Source: Thalassobacterium maritimum (GTDB taxonomy: Bacteria > Verrucomicrobiota > Verrucomicrobiia > Opitutales > Coraliomargaritaceae). From it: 64,000 bases of DNA. The stretch spans positions 62,001 to 126,000 of the forward strand of contig NZ_JARXHW010000004.1 in assembly GCF_031127805.1 (NCBI RefSeq), in the 5' to 3' direction. Of this stretch, positions 26,751 to 35,565 are shown piece by piece. A model generated the notes under the pieces. That model had not been told where the DNA came from. It was given only the letters and a program-made list of their open reading frames with translations, and searched no databases. Numbering within the stretch: the stretch's first letter is position 1; each line of letters opens with the position of its first letter. A program made the position numbers and the translations under genes.

Positions 26751-27116
26751 CTAGGAGTTGGGAAAGTGTTTCTTTACCAAATCTTCGACAATCTCTGAAT
26801 AGAGCGAGGGCTTATTATAGTAATCTACCTGATGTGCTTTCAGCTGCTGAATATCTTCGCTATTCAGCATGCCAGAGACCACGACGACCTTGATGCCGTC
26901 TGGCATATCTTTCGTTTCGATCGCAAACTCTGAGCCATTACCATCCGGCACTTGCTGATCAGCGATCATAATATCGATGTGCACATTATCATCGTTCAAA
27001 ATCGCCTTAGCTTGAGCGATATCTAGAGCTGAAAAGACCTTGTGACCGCGACCTTCAATTTGCTCACAAGCAACTGCGGAGAGCTCAAGTTCATCTTCGA
27101 GGAGTAAGACATTCAT
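26751..27116 (-). CDS. Single-domain response regulator
   Basis: 121 residues from the ATG giving MNVLLLEDE; the frame is open 72 bases further but without homology. Receiver features: EDE at 7-9, acceptor D53 in MIADQQVPDGNG, VSG switch and NKP lysine. No output domain. It stands alone, convergent with the EEP gene and divergent from the FmdB-like gene. Its kinase is not obvious; the many hybrid kinases in this window are candidates. Confidence 0.88.
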   Translation of the reverse strand: MNVLLLEDELELSAVACEQIEGRGHKVFSALDIAQAKAILNDDNVHIDIMIADQQVPDGNGSEFAIETKDMPDGIKVVVVSGMLNSEDIQQLKAHQVDYYNKPSLYSEIVEDLVKKHFPNS

Positions 27117-27318
27117 AGCTTTGGGAGTATGGGGGTGATCAGAGGAGTAGACATCATTATGATAACGAAAAACCTTGGAACACGACAAGCCTCAAATACA
27201 ATCACACATTGATTGCACTCGTTGAGAAAGGGCACAGTTTTACTGGGGAACAAGTTGGTGATTGTAAGCGACATCATTCCATTTGTAATACACTTAGTAT
27301 TTTCATCCCACAGACAGT

Positions 27319-27657
27319 ATGCCTACTTACGTATATCAAGAAATCCTCCCTGATGGCTCCGACGGCGAAGCCTTCGAATACATTCAACGTATGGCCGATG
27401 AGCCGCTAAAGACGCATCCTAAGACGGGGAACCCCGTGCGTAAAGTCTTCCACTCCCCCAACGTTTCAAGCAAGTACACGGAAGGCTCGACTAAGAATAA
27501 ATTGTCCGACGAAAATGTCGAAAAAAACGGCTTCACTCGCTACGAAAAGGATAAGGTCACCGGTCGCTACCATAAGACCGCGGGCAAAGACAAACGCGCT
27601 CCCGATGTGGTCGATGCCAACAAGCTTAAAGAAATCCAGAAGAACGGCTTGATCTGA
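27319..27657 (+). CDS. FmdB-like protein without zinc-ribbon cysteines
   Basis: 112 residues beginning MPTYVYQ, the hallmark start of FmdB-family putative regulators (MPTYEYxCxxCG). The aligned core (GEAFEYIQRMADEPLKTHPK, GNPVRKVFHSPN) matches the rest of the FmdB N-terminal domain. There is no cysteine in the whole protein, so the usual CxxC...CxxC ribbon cannot bind zinc. The C-terminal half is Lys-rich and probably disordered. Function unknown. Confidence 0.8.
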   Translation: MPTYVYQEILPDGSDGEAFEYIQRMADEPLKTHPKTGNPVRKVFHSPNVSSKYTEGSTKNKLSDENVEKNGFTRYEKDKVTGRYHKTAGKDKRAPDVVDANKLKEIQKNGLI

Positions 27658-27684
27658 TCGCTCGCCCACAAACTGCTAGCCGAC

Positions 27685-29568
27685 TTACTCGCGCCCTGGC
27701 ATCGCGGGCAGTGTAATACGTGCGCGCTCACCATCAGGGCCGCCGCCTTCGACGATGGCGCGGCGCTCTCCTTGCAGTAGTGTCATGCGGTGTCCGGACA
27801 CGCGGCCACGATCATCCTCGACCACGGCTTCGCCTTCGAGCACCACCTTACCTTCGCCTGGTAAAATGATCGCTTTGTCGGCAGTCGCGGTGCGCCCGAT
27901 CTGCTTGATCACGACTTGTTCCAGCGCTTCGATGCGCTCGAGAACCAATGGCGCGTCGGAACCTGCTTGCTTCGATTCAGTGGCAATCACATCGAGGCGC
28001 TCGCAGGTGGTGTCGAGATTGGTCGCGGTGACGTGCACGCCTTCCGTAAATCGGAAGACGGTGCGGGCTGGCTCTTCAATCATACGTAGCAACTGACTCG
28101 TGACGACAGTGTTCGTCAACTCTGGCGGCTCCGAAGCCACCACCTCAGTGTTGCTGGCAGTGCCCTCGCCCTCCGTTGCGGAGCTTTTCGAAGCAAAGGC
28201 GGCGTAACCAAGGTCAGGCATCTCGGGCAAGCGCACGACCACGGGCGTGCTGCCATCACCACGAATGAGGGCGCGTTGCGGTTTAAGCTCCATGCTTTCC
28301 CCCGTCACGACGGCCTCGCCATTAGTCACTTTGGGCGAACCAGTCAGCACAGCGCGTTCTTCCTCGGGATAAAAAGTAACCTTCTCGCCAGTAGCAATTT
28401 GCCCACTCTGCTCGATGCGCACCCCGCCATCCGCAACGATATCTTTCACCTCACCGACTTTGAATTCGGCATCATCCGCAGGCTGTTGAGATGAATTCGC
28501 CTTGATGGTCATGCGCTCCGAACGCATTTGCACCGCGCCCGACATGACTTCGACCGAGCCCGCAAATAAGAAATGATTCTCATGTGACTGCTCACGCATA
28601 GTGATGGTGTCCGCCAGCACGATCGTCTCAGAGCTCAAAGCCGCAGCGCCCTGTAAGCCAAGGCCACCGGTATCGGTCAAAATCGTCTGTGCACGCCCTG
28701 CAGTGGGACTGCCGGCAATTATAATTTCCCCCGTTTGGCTGGTGATCGTATCGCCACTCAAATAAGCGCCCGGTGTTTGCACACTTGCAGCCCCGAATAA
28801 GTTAGCACGTTGCTCACGGGGAAAAAACTCCGCCTCGTCAGCCTTTACGGTTTTGCCCCCTTGCAGAATCACAACCTGCTCGCGAGCGATAATTTGCCGA
28901 ATGGAATCGAGTTCGCTGGGGTTTGCCTTGGCAGCGATGCTTTGCTCGCGCCCCTCGGGCGCATCGGCCACCGCAATCAAAATCTGGCTGCGCAGGTCCA
29001 TTTGATCAGAGACCGCATGCACACTGCCTGTAAACTCAAAGTAGTATTCTTCTTCCGTCGTGCGTAGCAGTAGGCCGTCACTATGAATTTCAGTCTTTAC
29101 AGTGCCTCCGGAGTCAGACGCGCCCGTATCGACGAAGGCACCCGCGATGCCTTGGGTAAAGGTCACCACAGTTTGTTGTTTGACTACAATCTCTTTGCTA
29201 TCGCCCGACCACTCCCAACCGATACCGGAAATTTTAAAATTGGCCCCGGCAATCTCGATCGCGGCTTCTGAATATGCGCGATTTTCTTGCAGACGCAGGG
29301 TTGCCTGCGGGCTGTCCAGCGAGAGCTCGACTGCCATACGTTCGTCGCCCGTGTAGACGCGCATGGCCATGCCCTCGACCCGCACTTGCTCTTCGCTGTC
29401 GTAAATCCCCTGCGCACCTTGCAGCACCCACTGCGTATAGCCATTATCGGCAAAACGTGGCAGCCGGAAGTTCTGAATTGGGGCATTGGGAGTCATCTGC
29501 CCCCAAGCGGGGGCAGATAAACAAACAAGGAGTGTAAAAGAGAGGAATCGCGAAAAGCGCATGGACAT
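27685..29568 (-). CDS. LptA/OstA-like periplasmic protein with repeated OstA modules
   Basis: 627 residues with a Sec signal (about 1-23, ending AWGQ). The mature protein is beta-rich with at least three OstA-type repeats of the form (V)xxxG...A.A(E)..(F).P.E..A.L.G...V, at about 230-275, 375-435 and 555-615. OstA modules (LptA, LptD N-terminus) make beta-jelly-roll slides for lipopolysaccharide transport. LptA is usually under 200 residues, so this is an extended multi-module form. It follows aspS on the minus strand after a terminator hairpin. Confidence 0.75.
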   Translation of the reverse strand: MSMRFSRFLSFTLLVCLSAPAWGQMTPNAPIQNFRLPRFADNGYTQWVLQGAQGIYDSEEQVRVEGMAMRVYTGDERMAVELSLDSPQATLRLQENRAYSEAAIEIAGANFKISGIGWEWSGDSKEIVVKQQTVVTFTQGIAGAFVDTGASDSGGTVKTEIHSDGLLLRTTEEEYYFEFTGSVHAVSDQMDLRSQILIAVADAPEGREQSIAAKANPSELDSIRQIIAREQVVILQGGKTVKADEAEFFPREQRANLFGAASVQTPGAYLSGDTITSQTGEIIIAGSPTAGRAQTILTDTGGLGLQGAAALSSETIVLADTITMREQSHENHFLFAGSVEVMSGAVQMRSERMTIKANSSQQPADDAEFKVGEVKDIVADGGVRIEQSGQIATGEKVTFYPEEERAVLTGSPKVTNGEAVVTGESMELKPQRALIRGDGSTPVVVRLPEMPDLGYAAFASKSSATEGEGTASNTEVVASEPPELTNTVVTSQLLRMIEEPARTVFRFTEGVHVTATNLDTTCERLDVIATESKQAGSDAPLVLERIEALEQVVIKQIGRTATADKAIILPGEGKVVLEGEAVVEDDRGRVSGHRMTLLQGERRAIVEGGGPDGERARITLPAMPGRE

Positions 29569-29573
29569 AAAGA

Positions 29574-29595
29574 AACCCGGAGCAGTCTCCGGGTT
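29574..29595 (-). terminator. Intrinsic terminator after aspS
   Basis: A 9-bp perfect stem (AACCCGGAG / complement) with a 4-base loop, followed on the minus strand by TTTCTTT. It lies between the aspS stop and the start of the OstA-like gene. Confidence 0.75.
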
Positions 29596-29606
29596 CCAGT
29601 CTTAAT

Positions 29607-31397
29607 TCACGAATCCTTTTTCGGAAGCACGGCCTTGATATGCAGGTCGCGCAACTGCTTCTCTGTCGCAATACCCGGGCTGGCAGTCATCATTTCCTGC
29701 CCCTTTTGATTCTTCGGGAAGGCGATCACGTCGCGAATACTGGTGCGCTGGGTCAAAATGGTGACCATGCGGTCGAGGCCGAAGGCGATACCACCATGTG
29801 GCGGTGCACCATATTCGAAAGCCTTGAGCATATATCCGAAGCGGCTTTCCACCACGTCGGCAGGGATCTTGAGCACGTCTTCGAATACCTTCTTCTGCAG
29901 AGCAGGCTGATGGATACGAATACTGCCGCCACCGAGCTCCACGCCATTGAGCACCAAGTCGTAATGCTGACCACGCACCGCCTTAGGATCGGAATCCAAT
30001 AGAGGGATGTCTTCCGGCACCGGTGAAGTAAATGGGTGGTGCGAAGAAACGAAGCGACCTTCGTCCTCATCGAAGAGCATGAGTGGGAACTCAATCACCC
30101 AGAGGAATTTGTAATCGTTGGGATCGATGGTCAGCTTACCGCGCTTGACTAAAAGTTGAGCGGCATCGAGGCGCACACGCCCGAGAATAGTGCAGGCACG
30201 CTCCCACTCAGTCGCCGCGAAGAAGACGATGTCGCCGTCTTCCACCTGTAGCTGCTCCTTGATCGCCGCTTTTTCTTCTTCAGAGAAAAACTTAAGAATT
30301 GGTGATTTCCACTCGCCACCAACGGACTTAATAAACGCCAAGCCCTTGGCACCAAGCGCCTTAGCGGAATCCTCAAGGCTGCGAAGCTCTCCCTGTGTCA
30401 GATCGGCAAGCCCCTTGGCATTGAAGGCCTTGATCGCACCGCCAGAATCGAGGGTGCCTTTGAAGACCTTAAAGCCAGAATTCGCGAAAATGTCAGCACA
30501 ATCCTTCAGCTCCAAGTCGAAACGCATATCCGGCTTATCGACACCGAAGCGATTCATCGCGTCGTAGTAGCTCATGCGCAAGAAAGGTGTTTCGATGTCG
30601 ACACCGATCACGTCTTTCCAGACACGCTTCATCAGACCTTCGATCAGCTCATACATGTCCTCACGATCGATGAACGAAAGCTCGATATCGACTTGAGTGA
30701 ACTCTGGCTGACGGTCCGCACGCAAATCTTCGTCACGGAAGCAGCGAGCCAACTGGTAGTAGCGCTCCACACCGCCCACCATCAGCATTTGCTTATATTG
30801 CTGTGGCGATTGTGGCAATGCGTAGAAAGCGCCAGGATTCATGCGGCTCGGCACCAGGAACTCGCGGGCACCTTCAGGGGTGCTCTTAAAGAGCATCGGC
30901 GTCTCGATTTCGATAAAGGCCTGATCATCCATGTAGTTACGGATGGCACGACTGGTGGCGTGGCGCATGCGTAGCATCTTGGTGTTGGTGGCACGGCGCA
31001 GGTCGAGGTAGCGATGCGTCATACGCAAATCTTCGCTCACCTTGTCGGCCGAGTCATCCATCGGGAATGGAGGTGTCTTGGAAACATTGAGAATTTCCAG
31101 CTCGACCGCATGTACTTCGATCTCGCCTGTTGCGAGCTTTGCATTGGCGGTGCCACCAAAGCGTTCTTCAACCTTGCCGGTAACAGCAATCACCGATTCA
31201 GGCTTAATCGAAGCAAACTGAGCTTCGAGGCCCTTATTTGCTGGATCGAGAACAATTTGAGTGAGTCCCTCGCGGTCGCGAAGGTCGACAAATAAAATAC
31301 CGCCGTGGTCACGAACCGAATCGACCCAGCCACAAAGAGTGACGGTCGAGCCTTGGTCCGATGCACGGAGTTGCGAGCAGTGGTGGGTGCGTTTCAT
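29607..31397 (-). CDS. aspS: Aspartyl-tRNA synthetase
   Basis: 596 residues, the normal bacterial length. An N-terminal OB-fold anticodon domain (TVTLCGWVDSVRDHGGILF) precedes the class II catalytic core, with motif 2 FRDEDLRADRQPEFTQVDIE and motif 3 AFGLDRMVTIL, and the bacterial GAD insertion lies between them. It charges tRNA-Asp (or also tRNA-Asn in organisms using the amidation route; this cannot be decided here). Confidence 0.98.
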   Translation of the reverse strand: MKRTHHCSQLRASDQGSTVTLCGWVDSVRDHGGILFVDLRDREGLTQIVLDPANKGLEAQFASIKPESVIAVTGKVEERFGGTANAKLATGEIEVHAVELEILNVSKTPPFPMDDSADKVSEDLRMTHRYLDLRRATNTKMLRMRHATSRAIRNYMDDQAFIEIETPMLFKSTPEGAREFLVPSRMNPGAFYALPQSPQQYKQMLMVGGVERYYQLARCFRDEDLRADRQPEFTQVDIELSFIDREDMYELIEGLMKRVWKDVIGVDIETPFLRMSYYDAMNRFGVDKPDMRFDLELKDCADIFANSGFKVFKGTLDSGGAIKAFNAKGLADLTQGELRSLEDSAKALGAKGLAFIKSVGGEWKSPILKFFSEEEKAAIKEQLQVEDGDIVFFAATEWERACTILGRVRLDAAQLLVKRGKLTIDPNDYKFLWVIEFPLMLFDEDEGRFVSSHHPFTSPVPEDIPLLDSDPKAVRGQHYDLVLNGVELGGGSIRIHQPALQKKVFEDVLKIPADVVESRFGYMLKAFEYGAPPHGGIAFGLDRMVTILTQRTSIRDVIAFPKNQKGQEMMTASPGIATEKQLRDLHIKAVLPKKDS

Positions 31398-31474
31398 AAG
31401 AGCGGCGATGAAAACACCTTACCCCCTCGAAACAAGCACGAAATGGAATCAAAAACTACAGACTGCCTGGCTGG

Positions 31475-32872
31475 CTAGGACTGACGCCAATGCGCGATAC
31501 GAGCGGCAACTTGATCAGGGCCAGGCATGCCGGGCTTGTCACGGGCCGCGAGGGCTTTGTCTAAATCAAAGGCTTGTATCCAGTCTTCGCCGAGGGCGGC
31601 GTGTATCTGGCTCACTTCGGAATACGGCAACTGGTTCAACGGCGTTTCCAATTTCTCGGAAAGTCCGACCAGTGCGCCGACGATGTGGTGCGCTTCACGG
31701 AAGGGCACTGCTTTATTGACTAAATAATCCACCACATCGGTCGCAAGCAAGGCGGGATCAGCGACGGCTTCAGCGCAGCGCTGAGCGTCGGCCACAACAC
31801 CTGGCAAGCAAGCGGCGACGCAATCGAGTATCAACTTCGTTTGATCGAAGCTATCGAAGACTGGTGGCTTATCTTCTTGTAAGTCGCGGTTATAGGTGAG
31901 CGGCAGGCCCTTGACCATGGTCAGCAGCATTTGCAAATTCCCAGTCAAGCGCGCGGACTTACCGCGAATCAACTCGAAGGCATCAGGGTTTTTCTTCTGC
32001 GGCATCAAGCTGGATCCGGTCGTGAAGGCATCGGGTAATTTGACAAAGCCAAATTCGGCACTGCTCCATAGAATAAAGTCTTCGCTCAGCCGCGAGAGGT
32101 GCACTCCAATAGTCGCGCACGCGGAGGCAAATTCGATAAAGCTATCGCGATCGCTGACGGCATCCATGCTGTTTTGGGTCACCTGGGGCTGCCCCTGCGC
32201 GTCGACAAAACCGAGCTCTTTGGCCACAAATTCGCGATCGATGGGTAATGTGGTGCCCGCAATCGCTCCAGAGCCGAGCGGACATACATTGGCCTGAGCC
32301 TTGACCGCTGCGATGCGTGTGCGATCACGCGCAAACATCTCAACATAAGCTAAAAGGTGATGCGCCATCGAAACCGGCTGCGCGCGTTGCAAGTGCGTAT
32401 AGCCGGGAATGATGACCCGCTGAGTGCGATCTGCGAGGTCCACTAATGCCGCGATCACGGCTGCCAGCGAGGCGTCCACTTCGTCGCAGGCGTATTTAAA
32501 CCAGAGACGCATATCGGTGGCGACTTGGTCATTACGACTACGTGCGGTGTGTAGCTTTGCCGCCGCGGGCACCTCTTGGGTGAGCGCTTGCTCGATGTTC
32601 ATGTGAACATCTTCCAGCGCAGGGTCCCAGTTAAATTCGCCGGCTTCAACCTTGGCGAGAATCGCGTCGAGCCCAGCTTGAATGGCGTCGCGCTCTTCGG
32701 GGGAGATGATGCCGACATGCGCCAACATCGCGGCCTGAGCTTGGCTCCCTTGCACATCAAAGGGTGCCAACCGTTGATCAAATGATACGGATTCGCCGAT
32801 GCGGAGCATCAATTCTGCGGGACCTTCTGAGAAACGTCCGCCCCAAGTTGCTTGCTTTTTTCCTTCTGCCAT
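31475..32872 (-). CDS. argH: Argininosuccinate lyase
   Basis: 465 residues of the fumarase/aspartase superfamily. The family signature GSSLMPQKKNPD is present, along with the N-terminal WGGRFSEGP and HTARSRNDQVATD. It cleaves argininosuccinate to arginine and fumarate, the last step of arginine synthesis. It lies 77 bases upstream of aspS on the same strand and may share its transcript. Confidence 0.98.
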   Translation of the reverse strand: MAEGKKQATWGGRFSEGPAELMLRIGESVSFDQRLAPFDVQGSQAQAAMLAHVGIISPEERDAIQAGLDAILAKVEAGEFNWDPALEDVHMNIEQALTQEVPAAAKLHTARSRNDQVATDMRLWFKYACDEVDASLAAVIAALVDLADRTQRVIIPGYTHLQRAQPVSMAHHLLAYVEMFARDRTRIAAVKAQANVCPLGSGAIAGTTLPIDREFVAKELGFVDAQGQPQVTQNSMDAVSDRDSFIEFASACATIGVHLSRLSEDFILWSSAEFGFVKLPDAFTTGSSLMPQKKNPDAFELIRGKSARLTGNLQMLLTMVKGLPLTYNRDLQEDKPPVFDSFDQTKLILDCVAACLPGVVADAQRCAEAVADPALLATDVVDYLVNKAVPFREAHHIVGALVGLSEKLETPLNQLPYSEVSQIHAALGEDWIQAFDLDKALAARDKPGMPGPDQVAARIAHWRQS

Positions 32873-33035
32873 AGCTGCAGAGAATTTTGCGCCCTGCCCG
32901 CTTTGGCAAATCTAATTCTACCTTTTCACCGCCGCTGCATGATTTTTCGCAATAGTTCTAAAAGACGATTGCGCCCAAACAGTTCCTCAAAATACTTTCT
33001 CTCTTTTATTAGACCCGACTCCGGACAGATTTCCA

Positions 33036-34151
33036 ATGAGCACAGAACCCAATCAAGACAGCCCTTTCGATAGCATAGAATCCGCGATCGCCGACATCGC
33101 CGCCGGTAAGATGGTCATTGTGACCGACGATGAGGCCCGCGAAAATGAGGGCGACCTGATCATGGCCGCTTCAAAAGTGACCCCGCAGGCAGTCAACCAA
33201 ATGATTCTACACGCCCGCGGCCTGATCTGCGTGCCAATGATGTCGCACCAACTGCGCCGCCTCGGCATCAATCCAATGGCCTCGGAAAACCGCGAGTCTC
33301 ACCAGACCGACTTCACCATCTCGGTGGATGCTGCGGAAGGCATCACCACTGGCATTAGTGCCTACGACCGGGCAGAAACGATTCGCATCCTGAGCGATCC
33401 GAAATCAAAGTCAGACCAATTAGTGCAGCCAGGCCACGTCTTTCCCTTGCGTGCCAAGCCGGGCGGCGTGCTACAACGTGCCGGTCACACGGAGGCCGCG
33501 GTCGATCTCGCTCAACTCGCGGGGCTCAACCCGAGCGGCGTGATTTGCGAAATCTTAAATGAAGATGGCACCCTGGCGCGCTTGCCTGACTTGATCAAAT
33601 TCAAGGCGAAGCACGACCTAAAGCTCATCTGCATCGCGGACTTGATCGAATATCGTCACACCCGTGACAAACTGATCGAACACGTGCTCACGAAACCTTT
33701 TGAATCTGAATTCGGCACTTTTGATCTGCACATTTTCCGCAGCATTCTCGACAATCGACAGCACCTCGCACTCAGCATGGGCGAGCTCAACGAAGCACCT
33801 ACACTGGTGCGCGTGCAGAGCGAAAACTTGCTCGGCGATATCTTCCGCTCGAAGACATTGGGCGGCTACAATTCTCTGAACACAGCAATGGAACGCATCG
33901 CGCAAGAGGGCCAAGGCGTGCTACTCTACATCGAGCAACCGCAAGGTGGCATCCGCGTGATCGAAGGCAGCGATGATAAAACAGTCAAAGATGTCGGCCC
34001 CACGAAGATGGACTTCCGTGACTACGGAATCGGCGCCCAAATCCTGGTCGACCTGGGCTTGAAACAAATACGCCTGATGTCGAGCACCCAACGCAAAGTC
34101 GTCGGGATCGACGGCTACGACCTCGAGATTATCGAACAAATCGAGATTTAA
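33036..34151 (+). CDS. ribB: 3,4-dihydroxy-2-butanone-4-phosphate synthase with degenerate GTP cyclohydrolase II domain
   Basis: 371 residues. The N-terminal half is an intact RibB domain (DDEARENEGDLIMAA, acidic loop and catalytic region; HVFPLRAKPGGVLQRAGHTEA), which makes dihydroxybutanone phosphate for riboflavin. The C-terminal half aligns with RibA but has lost the zinc cysteines: where active enzymes have SECLTGD...LRCDCG it reads SENLLGD...KTLGGY. Cyclohydrolase activity is therefore unlikely. Such RibB-inactive-RibA (RibBX) proteins are known. No FMN riboswitch is visible in the 163 bases upstream. Confidence 0.95.
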   Translation: MSTEPNQDSPFDSIESAIADIAAGKMVIVTDDEARENEGDLIMAASKVTPQAVNQMILHARGLICVPMMSHQLRRLGINPMASENRESHQTDFTISVDAAEGITTGISAYDRAETIRILSDPKSKSDQLVQPGHVFPLRAKPGGVLQRAGHTEAAVDLAQLAGLNPSGVICEILNEDGTLARLPDLIKFKAKHDLKLICIADLIEYRHTRDKLIEHVLTKPFESEFGTFDLHIFRSILDNRQHLALSMGELNEAPTLVRVQSENLLGDIFRSKTLGGYNSLNTAMERIAQEGQGVLLYIEQPQGGIRVIEGSDDKTVKDVGPTKMDFRDYGIGAQILVDLGLKQIRLMSSTQRKVVGIDGYDLEIIEQIEI

Positions 34152-34165
34152 ACGAGTTTACACAG

Positions 34166-34193
34166 GTCTTTGCCGCGGCCACGTAGCAAAGAC
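34166..34193. terminator. Possible hairpin terminator between convergent genes
   Basis: An 8-bp stem (GTCTTTGC / GCAAAGAC) with a 12-base loop between the ribB stop and the convergent lipoprotein gene. There is no T run, so this is weak. Confidence 0.35.
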
Positions 34194-34217
34194 GCTCCCG
34201 TCGCGAGGAGATCCTAA

Positions 34218-34787
34218 CTATTCGATATTTGGAAGATTCGGGTCTTTCTCGATGTGTTGCGGGAAGTTTTTTAACGCCCGTTGCAAGGAGTCCACGACCC
34301 GCTCTTCTGTAAGCTGGATGGCATCAAATATATTGGGCAGATCTTTACGCCAAAACATATTACCGGAGCTGGTTTCGTAAATCTCCAGCGTCAACTGTAA
34401 GCGTGGGGCAAACATTCGCGCGGAATCATCGCGACGCGCCATCACCTCATTGTAGGGGTCGATATGGTCGAAGGGGTTCACGTGATGACTCACCGACTTC
34501 TTCCATTTAACAACGGCAAAAAAGTCGCTCGGCACCTCAGGCGCACTCATTTGAAAGCCTCGAGCGGCCAATCCCTTTACAATAGTTTGCTCAGAAAGCT
34601 CTTCCAGTAACAATTCTTCCGACGTCCGAAAGTCCATACCGGTGACTAAGGTATGTTTATAACTGAAGGTATCTAATGAGCTAAAATTGATTGTTTTAGT
34701 AAATTCCGAATTTTCGGGCGTGCTCATGCAGCCATTCAAAAGGCTCAACAGTGCGAGAAGGGGCAAAAGAAAAATGGTCGATTTCAT
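34218..34787 (-). CDS. DUF4136-type lipoprotein
   Basis: 189 residues from the ATG giving MKSTIFLLPLL; ten further residues upstream are in frame but spoil the signal peptide. The lipobox is SLLNGC, with acylated C20. The mature part (FSSLDTFSYK; AARGFQMS; DFFAVVKWK; LEIYETSSGNMFWRKDLP) follows the DUF4136 pattern: a periplasmic domain of unknown role found mainly in lipoproteins. Single gene. Confidence 0.8.
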   Translation of the reverse strand: MKSTIFLLPLLALLSLLNGCMSTPENSEFTKTINFSSLDTFSYKHTLVTGMDFRTSEELLLEELSEQTIVKGLAARGFQMSAPEVPSDFFAVVKWKKSVSHHVNPFDHIDPYNEVMARRDDSARMFAPRLQLTLEIYETSSGNMFWRKDLPNIFDAIQLTEERVVDSLQRALKNFPQHIEKDPNLPNIE

Positions 34788-35202
34788 GATAGCGTGTCCA
34801 AAGCGAATGTGCAGCAATTCAAGCCATTGAATATAATCGACTCCAGCAAATAAATGAATCGATGGATACTGAAGACAAATAGCTCAACTCAAAGCGCTCA
34901 GAATGCCTGGAGCAAGGCCCCAACCCACATGAACCATAAACACTAGAAATATAATCCCCAGGAATTTCTAGTGTGAATTTTTATTCGATGTCCCCACAAC
35001 GAGATAAAAACTATATTAGTTACATGCAAGAAGGGGCAAATTATTGACTCCAAATTACCATTAGTTTCCAGAATCTTTATTAAGCATATCAGTGAAGAAG
35101 AACCCTAAGAATATACAATTCCCCCCTGCCTGTATATCGCTTATATAAGTGATTCTGAACCGCTTCCCCCACCGAATACCTCAATATTAGGGAACACTCA
35201 GC
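34788..35202. other. 415-base intergenic region with a long inverted repeat
   Basis: AT-rich and without a convincing ORF. It holds a perfect 11-bp inverted repeat (ACACTAGAAAT / ATTTCTAGTGT, 34940-34950 and 34964-34974, 13-base loop), which may be a terminator or an operator, plus the promoter of the DUF4136 gene. Nothing else was recognised. Confidence 0.45.
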
Positions 35203-35562
35203 TCAGCGACAATCGGGACACTTGCCCGAATAAATAACCTCGCCACCGGAAATATCAAAACCGACAGGAGGCTCAATCTTAGGCAGCTGCATCTTAATCG
35301 GCAGGTCATATACCTTTTCACACTCGCGGCAAATAAAGTGCGGGTGCGCATACTCCGCAGGGAGCTCATAGCGCTTAGGCTGCCCGGGGAATTCTACGCC
35401 AATGAGCTGAAAATTACTCACCAAGTCGCGAATCGCACGATCCACGGTGGCCGAGCCGAGCCGCGCAATCTGCTGGCGGCCCAGTTTCACGATTTCTTCG
35501 CGCGTCAATGGACGCCCCGAAGCTTCAATCACGGACATGATGACTTCTCGCTGCTGCGTCAT
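35203..35562 (-). CDS. Fur-family metal-dependent repressor
   Basis: 119 residues, shorter than typical Fur (about 135-150). It begins at TQQREVIMSVI, so the first N-terminal helix is missing; an in-frame TAG two codons before the ATG rules out a longer start. The winged helix (TREEIVKLG; ATVDRAIRDLV), the metal site HPHFICREC and a C-terminal CPDC pair are present. It starts 3 bases after the surface-protein gene and closes a TonB-receptor operon, so it probably regulates metal uptake by that operon. Fur, Zur and PerR types cannot be separated here. Confidence 0.88.
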   Translation of the reverse strand: MTQQREVIMSVIEASGRPLTREEIVKLGRQQIARLGSATVDRAIRDLVSNFQLIGVEFPGQPKRYELPAEYAHPHFICRECEKVYDLPIKMQLPKIEPPVGFDISGGEVIYSGKCPDCR

Positions 35563-35565
35563 ACT

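Noticed and set aside
32873..33035. FMN riboswitch upstream of ribB
   Set aside because: The region is only 163 bases and I see no RFN-element conserved blocks.
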